From positions 434,001 to 498,000 of the forward strand of contig JAFEVB010000019.1 in NCBI GenBank assembly GCA_032629725.1: a DNA stretch of 64,000 nt, in the 5' to 3' direction. The DNA is from Gremmenia infestans. Lineage: Eukaryota > Ascomycota > Leotiomycetes > Helotiales > Hamatocanthoscyphaceae. Below the pieces are notes generated by a model, which was given only the letters and a program-made list of their open reading frames with translations, ran no database searches and was not told the DNA's origin. Shown one piece after another: positions 1 through 10,800 of the stretch (its first letter is position 1; each line of letters begins with the position of its first letter). The translations under genes and the position numbers were made by a program.

Positions 1-367
1 GAAGTACCTAGGTAGGTAATTTCTGCAGTGGGAAGGGCGAAGGGAGGTAAAGGAACCTGCAGCTCGCTTAGAAGAGGGGAACCGATGGATAAAAGGAAAA
101 GGGAAAGAAGAGGGCGTTGGGGATCTTCAACGCTATGATCTTCGACGCTAGGACATGCACGCAAGCATAGCCGCGCCGCTCAGAAGTGTACATGAAAAGA
201 GTGGATAATAGTATGTCTACCGAGTAGGATAGTATTGCTCAATTCGATCCGTACTGTCAAAGAGTATGAACAGTAAGAGGGGAATATCTTGGTCTTGTCT
301 AATAACACGCTTTCTTTCCGAGGCCAAAGCCAATCTAGATCTAAACTCCATCGTATCCAATTAATCA
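1..367. other. left-edge intergenic, 3' flank of the aminotransferase
   Basis: No gene is recognised here. The stretch holds the 3' flank of the minus-strand aminotransferase. It opens with a TACCTAGGTAGG-type palindromic motif at 5-18 that recurs in other intergenic gaps of this window. Confidence 0.5.
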
Positions 368-1786
368 TCACAAACTTTCCCGGACGACCTTATCCACGGC
401 CTTAGCAAAGTAATCCACGTTGCCTGTATTCAGTCCCGCCATACTGATGCGTCCATTCTTGGTCATATAGACGTGAGCCACTTCTCTCAACTTTAGAACC
501 TGCGCCTCGCTCAGACCGGTAAATGAGAACATTCCAATCTGATCCGTGATATGGTTCCAAGTACCCGGTGTATCCAACTCCTCGAGCTTACTCCGCAGCG
601 CCTTTCTCATGGTAATGATTCTCCCGGACATGGTCCTCAAGTTATCCTCCCATTCTGCAAACAAGGCCTCGTCATTCATCACCAGCCCCGCAATCCGCGC
701 GCCGTACGCCGGTGGATTCGAGATCTCGGAACGTTGAAGCACAGTAAGTTGAGAAGCAATGCGCCCAATGGTCTTTTGCGAATCTGCGCCAGGACCGGTA
801 ACGAAATGGAAGCAGCCCGCGCGCTCACCGTACAAGCCGAAGTTCTTGGCAAAGGACTGCGCGATACACATCTCAAACCCTTGCTCCACGAAATATCTGA
901 CTGCCCAGGCGTCCTTGGCTAGATCCCCAGATGCGAAGCCTTGGTATGCGCAGTCGAAGAATGGGAAGTGTTCTTTTTGTTTCAGCAGCACGGCGAGTTC
1001 CTTCCACTGGTCTTGTGTGGGATCTACGCCCGTGGGGTTATGGGCGCAGGCATGTAGGAGGATAACGCTGTGATCGGGCGCATCGGCGATAGCATTTTTC
1101 ATGCCATCAAAATCCAGGCCCTTTGTAGATTTCGAAAAGTAGGGGTAGGTGGCGATGGGGATGTGGATGTTGTTGAAGATCTGGTTGTGGTTGGCCCATG
1201 TTGGATTGCTGAAGTAGACGGTGGGCGTGCCTGGGTAGAATTTCTTGATGAACAAGCCACCAAGATGGACGGCGCCGGTGCCAGAGATGGTCTGTATGCT
1301 GCAGGCGCGCTTTTCGGCGAGAGCTGGGGAATCGGCGCCCAGGATCAGCTTTGCTGCGCCAGAGGTGAAGGATTGAAGACCGGCGATCGGGAGGTATTCG
1401 TGGTTAAGGTCGGGGTCTGAATGGAGGATGTTGTCCGCCTGGGGTAATACATTTAGCTAGAGAACATGGATAGTTTGATATGAATTTATATATACCTTTT
1501 TGACAACTGGAAGAACCCATGGCTTCGCATTGTTATCTCGGTATGCGCCAATGCCCAAATCTACTTTGTGGTCAGAGGTGTCAGCTCTGTAAGCTGCCAT
1601 TAACCCGAACAGTGGATCTTCCGGGGCTTGAGGCACAGCCTCAGCTGGGAAACTGGTTGATGTAAAGGAAGACATGTGGCCGGCGATACTTTGCAATCGG
1701 AGGGAAGAAGATGATGTTGTTGTTGTTGAGATTATAGGATGTGAAGAGGAATGTGGGGTGTTTCTGGTGGAAGTTTGCGGAGACAT
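368..1786 (-). CDS. AAT2: aspartate aminotransferase (PLP, class I)
   Basis: This enzyme interconverts aspartate and 2-oxoglutarate with oxaloacetate and glutamate, linking amino-acid and TCA/malate-aspartate metabolism. Two exons are inferred, 1786-1496 and 1438-368, with a 57-bp intron (1439-1495, GTATAT..CAG), giving 453 aa. The joined frame stays open and reads VDLGIGAYRDN, then ISGTGAVHLGG, then HNPTGVDPT, and SFAKNFGLYGERAG, whose lysine is the expected Schiff-base residue. The residues before Met38 form a Ser/Thr-rich N-terminus. This could be a weak mitochondrial presequence, or translation could begin at the internal Met (GHMSSFTSTSF) to give a cytosolic enzyme. The family assignment is certain, but the compartment is not. 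Symbol by analogy with the yeast cytosolic form. Confidence 0.93.
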
Positions 1787-2306
1787 GATTTCCTTATACT
1801 ACTCGTTCTATCGATCGTATAGGGAGGGTAGGGTAGAGGGTAGGGAAGGTACCTAGATACTTTGCGGGGTTGACTGATTCCGTCCGAAAGCTTGGCCGGA
1901 ATTCTGGGATTGGACTAAGCACCCGCAACCCAACGCAGGGCAACCCAATATCATGCCATGGGCGAATGGCTCTTTAAGTGCTCACAGCTGTACAGGTCCT
2001 GTTCTGGTGCGCCGAGGTAATAATTTACCTAGAGTATCGGGATAGCTACCACTTATATCATGATGATGCGACAATGGCTGGTCACACGTCGTCTGAGGGG
2101 TACCGAGTATACCGAACTGAGTAGAAATTGATCGCGCGAGCATGTGCATGAACACACCCGGGGAATTACGGGGAAATGTGGAGGTACCGTTCCTGCAGCA
2201 GGATACACCGGCTTCACATGGAAAAAGCAGTTATATTATCCAGCAATCATACTTGGTGATTTCATTGGCTGCGAATTTCATTGGTACGAGTCTACGAGTA
2301 TCAAAC
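1787..2306. promoter_or_regulatory. intergenic: aminotransferase promoter and Ufe1 3' end
   Basis: 520 bp upstream of the aminotransferase start and downstream of the Ufe1 stop (both genes on minus). A GGTACCTAGATAC motif lies at 1848-1860. No further gene is seen. Confidence 0.4.
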
Positions 2307-3448
2307 TCAGAACACCAGATCCCATGCCACCAAAAAGAGACTAAAGGAGCAGGATGCATAGAAGACGTACTTGGCCGTCGACTTTCGCTCCGCAGCTTTC
2401 TTCAGTTGCTTATTTCCACCCCCAACATTCTCTGCTGTAAAAAAAGAATCTGATACCAGTTGGTCGATATGCGCGGATTGTACTGCAAGATTGTTCACCA
2501 GTTGCGTCTGTAGCTCCGATATTTCGACCAAAGACTTTTCGGCTGTCCTGTATATACATTAAAACAAGGACTGATCCATAGGTCCTGAATTCAACATACC
2601 TGACTTGATCCAAAGTGCTCTCATAATGCTTCAGCATATCCTGATTCTGCTTCTCAAACATCTGAATCTGCTCCGGACTCAACTCCTCCTCTGGCTGGTG
2701 CGCTTGCGTCTCTAAATGGGCCGAACTACTCCCCTTGTATTTCGAAGGAGGTACTGGCGCATCTTCAAACCCACCAAAATCTGGCATGGCACCTGGCCTA
2801 GCATTTGCCAATACACTCCTATTCTTTTCCACCTCCCGCAATATCCTCTTCTCCATCATCGATGCCTGGAAGCTCCCGCATTCCTGTAGCTTCTGCCGTA
2901 GATACCATAACACGCTCTCTCGATGCCCACTAATGGCATTTGCCCTTGACTCTTCCAGCTCATGCTCGTATGACTTTGCCTGTGCAGCCCCGCCAGCCGC
3001 CCAGCTACCCAAAGCTCCTAATCCTAGTCGTGCATATTTCTTGCGCATGAGAGTTGTCTCGGTGTTCTGTCGTAGCTGTTCTGCATCTGCCAAATTCCGG
3101 ATCCCAGCGTTCAGCTCTCGTAGTAATTGTTTTGTCTGGGCGTCAATTTCCTCCCGCTGACGATCTGTCATGTATTTCCATTGTCGGTCTTTGGAGTTTG
3201 TGCGCCTGGGGGGAGCAGCTGTGGAAAGATAGGATTGTCGTATTTCTCGGAGGTAGGAATTGAGAGAGGCTATATGCGCGTTCTGTCCAAGTCAGTGACG
3301 CCAAGCAGATGGTATAGAAGACACCTACTATCCGGTATGCTTCCTTTAAGAATCCATCGATATTCTGGAAAGTCAAAGAGGGATCCGCAGTTGGTGGAGC
3401 ATTATGGCTCTTGAGAAGCTCGTTGAACATAGGCGTAAGGTCCGTCAT
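2307..3448 (-). CDS. UFE1: ER syntaxin Ufe1 / syntaxin-18 family t-SNARE
   Basis: Ufe1 is the Qa-SNARE of the ER that receives COPI vesicles in Golgi-to-ER retrograde transport. Three exons are inferred: 3448-3329, 3282-2600 and 2547-2307. The introns are 46 bp (GTAGGT..CAG with a CACTGAC branch site) and 52 bp (GTATGT..CAG), and the product is 347 aa. The N-terminus (MTDLTPMFNELLK) matches the syntaxin-18 N-terminal domain. A long helical region follows, then a SNARE-like heptad segment ending before a single C-terminal hydrophobic segment (YVFYASCSFSLFLVAWDLVF), the expected tail anchor. Length and architecture fit the family. Confidence 0.85.
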
Positions 3449-4202
3449 GGCGTTGCTGCTTTGTAGATTAGATGTTTGAGTATATAGTCGTTGGCCCTAA
3501 TGATATTCTCGGCCTCAGCTAGGTACTGGATTGACTGCTGGGTTGGGTAATAAGTATTATTATTTCACAGACTTGGAATCATCACGACTTGGAGCTTTCT
3601 GGCCAAATCTTGGTAAATAATGTGGCTCGTGTGTGGCTGATGAACCTTAAATCTATGGGAGGAGCCGCGGCGCCTCGTCATTCTCTGGATTCCTTTGTAT
3701 ATCAAATCTTCAAGTTATTACCTATGTACCAATATCAATAATACTTCAATCTTGCCAGCACATCACATCTTTCATATCCCCTTCGGCCCCCAGCCAATGA
3801 TGTGTTTCTTCCCTCCCCTCCCATGGCACACGATACCATGCACGGTAATAGATCTATTCGATTTATCGTATCTTTCGGAGCTCCTTCAACTATCTTAGCT
3901 TCTGGATGTCCGATAGCGCTTGCAATCATTTGTATCGGCATCTTCTCCCGGAGTGGTTGGCTGCCCCGTCCGTTGAATGGACGGCAATAAGTGGTAATAA
4001 GGCTCGAAAGTGGGGATTCTTGCACTCACTTTTCATCTGCTTGAACTTACACATATAGCTATCGTGGGTACTCTCTCGCATTCCCTGATCCGTAAGTTTT
4101 GCTTCCTCTTCACTGTCCAATCTTTCTCTCTCCGTTTGGTCTCTGTCTTTTTGCCCTTCTGTCAGTCGGTGTGGGTTATTAGATACAGACTCGCGTCCCG
4201 CC
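3449..4202. promoter_or_regulatory. divergent promoter region Ufe1 / MFS transporter
   Basis: 754 bp between two divergent starts. It is pyrimidine-rich just before the transporter ATG and has a GCTAGGTAC motif near 3519. No RNA gene or additional ORF is supported. Confidence 0.4.
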
Positions 4203-5948
4203 ATGGCTCAAGATGAAGCTCTGAAAGATGCAGAGAAAGCAGAAGAAGTAGGAGCAAGTTTGCAAGGTGCCATCGTCCTAGAAGAAGCCGCAGAAACATC
4301 AAGAACCTCACATACTCCCTCACTACATGCAGACAACCCTGAAGATGGCGGACCCGATCTCGAGCAGTTGGCAGCTGTCACAACCGGACCTCCATACTCG
4401 TCCTTTAGCACGGGGCAGAAACGATATATTGTTCTCATGGTCACTTGGGCTGCCTTTGTCAGTCCGACTTCAGCAAACATTTACTTTCCAGCTCTAAACC
4501 CGCTCAAACAAGATCTAGGCGTCTCAACCACCCTAATTAATTTAACCCTCACATCCTACATGATCTTCCAAGGATTGGCTCCAACAGTTTTCGGTGATTT
4601 AGCAGACATGGCAGGGCGAAGACCGACATATATATTAGCATTTATCATCTACCTAGGCGCCAACATCGGCCTCGCTCTACAAAATAGCTACGCCGCTCTC
4701 TTCATCCTCCGATGTCTGCAAAGTACGGGAAGCAGTGGTGCCATTGCGTTGGGATATGGCGTTGTCGCCGATATCTCCTCCAGTGCCGAGCGCGGGAAAT
4801 ACATGGGTATCGTGGGAGCAGGAACAATGATGGGTCCCGCCGTTGGCCCAGTCATTGGGGGTATTCTTACCCAGTTTCTGGGATGGAGGTCTATATTCTG
4901 GTTTCTCGTCATCGTCGCTGGAGGTTTCCTCGTACCATTCGTTCTAACGGTACCCGAGACCGGCCGAAATGTTGTCGGGAATGGTTCCATACCACCTCAG
5001 GGCTGGAACATGACTGTGCTTGCGTGGCTCCGCCTACGGAAAGAATTGAAGTCGGTCGATGGACTATCAAGATCAGTGACCGCTGAAGATCGTCGTAGCC
5101 AGCAAGCAGCACTTGCGAAGCGTCGAAAGCTGCGTTTTCCCAACCCACTAAAAACTGTCTATATAATCATGGAAAAGGATATGGCCGTTGTCCTCTTTTA
5201 CAACGCCTTGATCTATACAGCCTTCTACGACATGATATCATCCATCCCACAACAGTTTGAAGAAATATACGGCTTCAACGATCTCCAAATCGGCCTTTGT
5301 TATATCCCCTTTGGCGCTGGCTGTGCTCTTGCAAGTTTCATCAATGGACGAATGCTAGACCGGAACTACAAGAGAGTAGCAAGACAAATTGGCTTCACCA
5401 TTGACCGAAAGCGCGGCGACGATTTAAGACACTTCCCCATCGAGCGAGCACGACTAGAACTCATCTGGCCGCTACTCGGTTTCGGTCTTTCCTGCTACCT
5501 ATGCTATGGCTGGGTGCTAGAGCAAAATACAAACCTTGCAGCTCCTCTGATCTTGCAATTCCTCATCGGGCTTACAGTCAATGGATCATTCAACATCTTG
5601 AGCACATTGATCGTTGACCTCTACCCGCAAAGTCCATCTACAGCTACGGCAGCCAACAATCTAGTCAGATGTCTGATGGGTGCTGGCGGAACCGCGATCA
5701 TCAATATCATGATCGAAGCCATGGGACGAGGCTGGTGTTATACATTCATTGCACTGGTCTGTATTGCCGCTAGCCCTCTGCTGTGGATTGAGCTGAAGTG
5801 GGGGCCGGGATGGAGGGAAGAACGCCGGGTTAGGATGGATAAGGCTGCGGAGGATCAGAAGAGGGCTGAGATTGAGCTGGAGGAGGATCCGAATATAAGT
5901 ATGGAAACGGAAACGGAAATGGAAGAGCAACAGAGTAGGAAGGAATAG
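4203..5948 (+). CDS. MFS drug:H+ antiporter (DHA1, 12 TM)
   Basis: Single-exon 581-aa plasma-membrane transporter of the major facilitator superfamily, DHA1 (QDR/AQR-like) branch. Such proteins export drugs, polyamines or weak acids, and the substrate cannot be told here. The first ~72 residues are hydrophilic and acidic. The membrane core follows, with the loop 2-3 signature GDLADMAGRRPTY at 131-143 and the TM5 antiporter-type glycine/proline run (MGPAVGPVIGG). A cytosolic loop of ~70 residues separates the two six-helix halves. The tail is charged and Glu-rich. The ATG follows a pyrimidine-rich leader. There is no neighbouring biosynthetic gene, so a secondary-metabolite role is not suggested. 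Confidence 0.88.
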   Translation: MAQDEALKDAEKAEEVGASLQGAIVLEEAAETSRTSHTPSLHADNPEDGGPDLEQLAAVTTGPPYSSFSTGQKRYIVLMVTWAAFVSPTSANIYFPALNPLKQDLGVSTTLINLTLTSYMIFQGLAPTVFGDLADMAGRRPTYILAFIIYLGANIGLALQNSYAALFILRCLQSTGSSGAIALGYGVVADISSSAERGKYMGIVGAGTMMGPAVGPVIGGILTQFLGWRSIFWFLVIVAGGFLVPFVLTVPETGRNVVGNGSIPPQGWNMTVLAWLRLRKELKSVDGLSRSVTAEDRRSQQAALAKRRKLRFPNPLKTVYIIMEKDMAVVLFYNALIYTAFYDMISSIPQQFEEIYGFNDLQIGLCYIPFGAGCALASFINGRMLDRNYKRVARQIGFTIDRKRGDDLRHFPIERARLELIWPLLGFGLSCYLCYGWVLEQNTNLAAPLILQFLIGLTVNGSFNILSTLIVDLYPQSPSTATAANNLVRCLMGAGGTAIINIMIEAMGRGWCYTFIALVCIAASPLLWIELKWGPGWREERRVRMDKAAEDQKRAEIELEEDPNISMETETEMEEQQSRKE

Positions 5949-6788
5949 GATGTCGTGGAATGAATGATTGGGTTGCATTGCATGGTGTTTAGCATCATAC
6001 CCGGGGTCTGCATGCTGGAGTTTTGCTTTCTAAAATATAAAATCGGGATGTTCTAAAAGATCCTTTGATCTATATCGGAACTATGCATATGCCGAGTGAA
6101 AAAAGCCTGTGTAAGGAGTCATATGCAGAAAGATATACCCCTACTATTAGAGCTTTCTTCAAATGACTAATCAGGAGTCCGAGGCGTCGAGTTGTGTCCA
6201 CGTCATATAAAAGAAAACAGTAGATAAAGTGTATATAATTTTACCTATAGTACAAGTAAATATAAATGATCCTCTAAAATATAAGTATACTTTCAAAACA
6301 ATACTTTCCTTCCATTTAAGCAGACCATACATATACTTGTACCGGACTGCGGAAGTAGTACCTGGTCATAGATACTACCTACCTACCAGCCTAGGTATCA
6401 TGACTTCAACACTCACTCACTCAATCCATCCACCCCACCCCTCCTAAAATGTTTAACAAAATAGATAGCACCTAGATACGAGTAAAAGAACAAATAAAAA
6501 CAGTCTAAATAACTATACTGCATTTCGAGAGGTGGAAGTCAAGTCGAGGCGGGGTAGTGACGTGCTAGATATATCTAACTATCTCACATCTCCACCTAGC
6601 TCATTCTCATCCCCACAGCTCGATATATATATCCATCATATAAACAAACATGAATTCATTCTCTTCTTCTCTACACATCTCTATCTACATTCCCAAATCC
6701 GAAAAGTCTCTAATTGCATTAAAATCAATTAAGAAATCATCTCGAAATCGAAACAGAAATCTAAACGTAGGAAATATATTTCATCGAA
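5949..6788. other. AT-rich intergenic / 5' leader
   Basis: 840 bp, AT-rich, between two plus-strand genes. It contains ACCTACCTACC..CCTAGGTATC at 6377-6399. No convincing coding sequence is present. The last ~200 bp probably are promoter and leader of the small repeat protein gene. Confidence 0.4.
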
Positions 6789-7461
6789 ATGGACGGCGAT
6801 CAAACAGCAAAGACATTCGATAATGGCGCGAATTCAGCTATCAAGACTATGAATGATACGGATGGCATTCACGAGGCGTCGCATCAAGCTGTATGTCCCC
6901 TCCCCTCCCCTCCCCTCTACATCACCACCCATCCATTTCTCCCTCCACTCCACCCCTCCACTTCACAAACCTCCCAAACCTCCCAAACCTCCCAAACCAA
7001 ACCAAACCAAACCACTTCCCTCCACATTTCCCCGTATCTGTATTTATACCTCAACCCAGATCCCAGCAGGCGATAAAACCACCGGCACAGGCGCCCCAGT
7101 ATTCAACAAAAAAGGAGCCATAGGCTCCATGTTCAACGCTGATGGAGCCGTTGGCGGCACGGCGCAGAAGGTCGGGGGCCCGTTGGCGAAGGATGGGATT
7201 GTGGGGTTAGTCACCTAGTTGTTTCTCTTTCCCCCCATGTTTGTCTTTGTCTCTTCTGGCTTGTTGTCCCCTCTCCTTTTCCTATGCGATCTTCGGTGTT
7301 GACTGTTCCCCCCTTCCGTTTGTGGGACATGGATGATGGATGGATGAGAGAGATGATATAATATGACAAGCTAATTCTATTTTTATGATGCTAGGGAGAA
7401 ATTCAATGCAGATGGTGCGATTGGAGGACGCGTGCAGGAGACGTTGGGGAAAAAACAGTGA
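6789..7461 (+). CDS. small fungal protein with repeated FNADGAxGG motif
   Basis: A three-exon gene, 6789-6890, 7060-7205 and 7395-7461, coding 104 aa. Donors are GTATGT and GTTAGT, and both acceptors end in AG. The phases join cleanly. The protein carries two copies of a Gly-rich unit, FNADGAVGGTAQKVGGPL and FNADGAIGGRVQETLG, separated by KDGIVGGEK, plus a degenerate third unit (FNKKGAIGS) before the first. There is no signal peptide or membrane segment. I recall similar short repeat proteins as unnamed entries in other filamentous ascomycetes but know no function. Intron 1 (169 bp) is filled with pyrimidine tracts and CCTCCCAAA / CCAAA tandem repeats. Product existence is well supported by the exon-spanning repeats. 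Confidence 0.72.
6891..7059 (+). repeat. simple repeats inside intron 1 of the FNADGA gene
   Basis: The intron holds (CTCCC)n runs at about 6898-6920, then CCTCCCAAA repeated three times followed by CCAAA repeats at about 6969-7012. These would make the intron length-variable between strains. Confidence 0.75.
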
Positions 7462-7809
7462 TAGGCTGGTTGGTTATATCCCTCGGATAGAAATTGGTAT
7501 GAGAGATATATTTGAACTAAATCTTGAACAAGGTGAAATATGCAAATCAAGGGAAAATTTGTAATATAGACAGGTAGTGATTTTATTCCCCCACACCAAA
7601 GGATTGTTTCGTACCAATGGTACATATTATGCAAACTAATCTCTCTCCCTTTTCCCCCAATCCATTATCCCATAAATGCGAGTCAAGAAAATGTCAAAAC
7701 CCCTAAAACGCCAATCCAACCACCCATCTTTCATCATATAAATTATTCACAAGATCGCATTTTAATACATCTCTTCGCGCTTCGCTTTGCTTTCTCGGTT
7801 CAGGCTCGC
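7462..7809. other. convergent 3' intergenic region
   Basis: 348 bp between the 3' ends of the small repeat gene and the CsmB-type chitin synthase. It is AT-rich and no gene is seen. Confidence 0.4.
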
Positions 7810-10800
7810 TCACATATTAGCCAACTCGGTATCAATCATTCGATCCAAAAATGTCCTCCTCTCCCCCACAAGCTCAGTTTGTAACCTCTGCTCTACCAAC
7901 GCACGAACCTGTTTCTTCGTAACCGTATCGAGATCTACTTCTCTTAGACAAGCTTGGATAGCTTCTACAATCATCATATCATCTGGTCCTGCATTGCCCC
8001 GTTGGAAATCAAACTGAGATGCAGGGCGCTCATACGGCATAGGTGTACGTGCTCCACCCGAGAAGCCGAGTCGGGATTGAGATTGTGAGGCGTGCAAATT
8101 GGGGGATGGGGAGCCGCCGAGGAGGAGCTCGGATGATGAATGCATCATTGCCATGTTGGGGCGTGATTGATGCGGATAATCTTGGTATGGAGATGCGGAG
8201 CGATCGTTGAGGCCGCCGCCGCCAAGGGACATCACCGATTGCTGGCGTGGATGGTCCGCGTATGGCGTCGTGTATACAGATTGGCGGGGCCCTCCAAAGG
8301 CAGGGGACTGCGGTGGCATGTATTGTGTCCCACGGCCGGGAAAACCGGTGAGGATGGTAGACGCAGGCTTGACTGATGAGTACATAGATTTCATGTCATC
8401 CATTTCGTACGTGTCTTCGTATGCGTCATAATTCTTCTCGAAAGCAACGCCACGGCGTCCAGGTAGGTTGTTAGTTAATGCGTAATCGTCCCAGCGCTGT
8501 AGAGGGATGCTCCGTGGGTCGAATCCTTCGTCCTCTACAGCTACGACTTTCTTGCCGTCCTTTTCGCCAACAACGATACGTGTATTACCCCAGGAAAAAT
8601 TGTCTTGATTCCAGAAGGAATATACAGGTAATACAAATGAGTAGATGGGAAAGGCCATCAGGTAGATAATCATCCATCCGATGTGTTGCCATTGGCGTTT
8701 GAGGATGAATATTAGGGCTTGGAGACCATATGTTCCTGCTAACATGATAATGGAAATCAATGGGAATTGGCCCTTGTGAGACGCGACCAGGTAGATGAGA
8801 TAGCCGAGATAGATACAGGTTGCTGGGAGAATTATAGTTCCGAAGAGATCGATAAAGACGACGAATCGCATGCTGAAGCAACAGAATCCACATAGATCCT
8901 TAAGCCAGACTAATTCGGCCAAGTTGTGAATAGTAGAATTAATCCATCTTCGTCTCTGGGAAAGAAGAACGCTCCATGTTTCGGGCGCGGCAGTACTTGC
9001 ATACGCATCCGGAATGAACTTGTATGACATGGTTGGGAAGTGCTTGGTCATCAGGGTAGTAAGGTATCTATCTTCTCCAAGGGACAAAAGGTTCTTCTTA
9101 TGTAGGGTATCGACAACGCAATCGCTATACTCTTTCACAAGGATGTCCGAGATGATAAGAGGTTTGCCCTTGTCAGCCGTTCGCAAACGATACATGGAGA
9201 AACTGTCTTCGTTAGCTTTCTCGTATTATGCATCATAGATTTTAACTTACCATCCAGGCAAACAGGTGACACTGCCGAACAAGGACTCAAAAGCCTTGGC
9301 CAAATGATGAGAGATGAAATATTCATAGACTTGCATCATGGTCCACCAAGACCTTTCCTCGTTCTCAAGACTGGTCTCACCACAAATACCAGCAATCTTA
9401 GCATTATTTGCACAAGCTGCTACGAGACGATTCAGCGAGTCTTCTTTGACACTAGTGTCGGCATCAATCATGAGTAGATACTCATATAGCTCGGGGTCGA
9501 CACCAATGATGTTATTGATCTGATGAAACATTTCCAGCTCGAGTGGCGACATTGGTGATCGATGATGTACCCGGTTTAGGAAGCTCATGAGGAGAATTTG
9601 AGAGTCTCGCTTTCCACGATTACCAGGCTTTGATTTTGATTGCTCAGATTCCTTGCCGACTTTAACTACAACGAGATATGGAACGACATTTCCTTCATAT
9701 TCGTAGAGACCAGAGTAGACCTTTCCGTAGTTGAGCTGTTCACTGCTCTCTCCAACAGATCTAAATGGTAAGGCTGGAGGGTCAATCTTCGGGTCCACTC
9801 CAAGAATATCCAGGACAATCTTTGGAGTTGGTCTGTCGTTACCACCTCCTACAATCATACCATCACAAATGACACAAATTAGCTTCCTCTTGTTGTCATA
9901 TTCAAGGGCTGTTAAAGAGTCCAGTGCTTTACGTAGGGAATCTTCGCCTTCGGTATAGGCGGGGACCTGGCAAATCACGAATTTATCCTGAGGACTGGGG
10001 CGACGTTTGGACCCAAATTGAAGAGCAGCGAAGAATTTGACCAAAATAACAGCACACAGTACGATTGTGAAAGCAAGCAGGATCCAACCGTTGATTTTGC
10101 ATTTGACGGAATCTCGGAAGTCGGGAATACCGGCGAGGAAGACGTTGTCGAAACAGTTGATATGATTTGAGAGTAGTACCTGTTGGGAAACATTGGCTGC
10201 CAGGAAGTTTTTATTCCAGACACTTGTAATGTCCTCACCAGCATTGCTTTGAATCATCTCAACGACCGTGGGGTCAACAAATGAATAGCTAGCGAGGTCG
10301 TCCATGAGATCCAAGGTATGGAAGTAATTGGTTAGATCGTAAATCTTCCCGTTGAGAATGAACCAATAATGATTCTCGTTCTGACCCTCACTCTTAAGCT
10401 TGCTTCTCTTCGTCACAAGATCGCCATGGTAGTATCCCTTTATCTTAGGGAGAAAGGTGCTTCCATACCAATTGTTGTCAGCCAACTTGCTAGTTGTATA
10501 GGCACTTGTGTTGCCTGATGTATGAACACCATCAGGGTATGCTTGCGTGGTATTTGGTGTCAGTGCGATCTTGTAATCTGAAACAAGGCCTTCGCAGGCA
10601 AGGTAAAGTGGAGGCATGAAGTAGTCGTCCAGAATCAAACCACCGAAAGGTTGCATAGTAGAAGTCGTGGTTGATAGACCGACGACATCGCTGTGATCCG
10701 TCTTCCAAAACTTCGACATATCATAGACCTTGCCGTGGATGCCTACCCAGTAATCGTTCGAGGTTTGATGTTCTGATAGATCTTTTTCATTCCATGCTTT

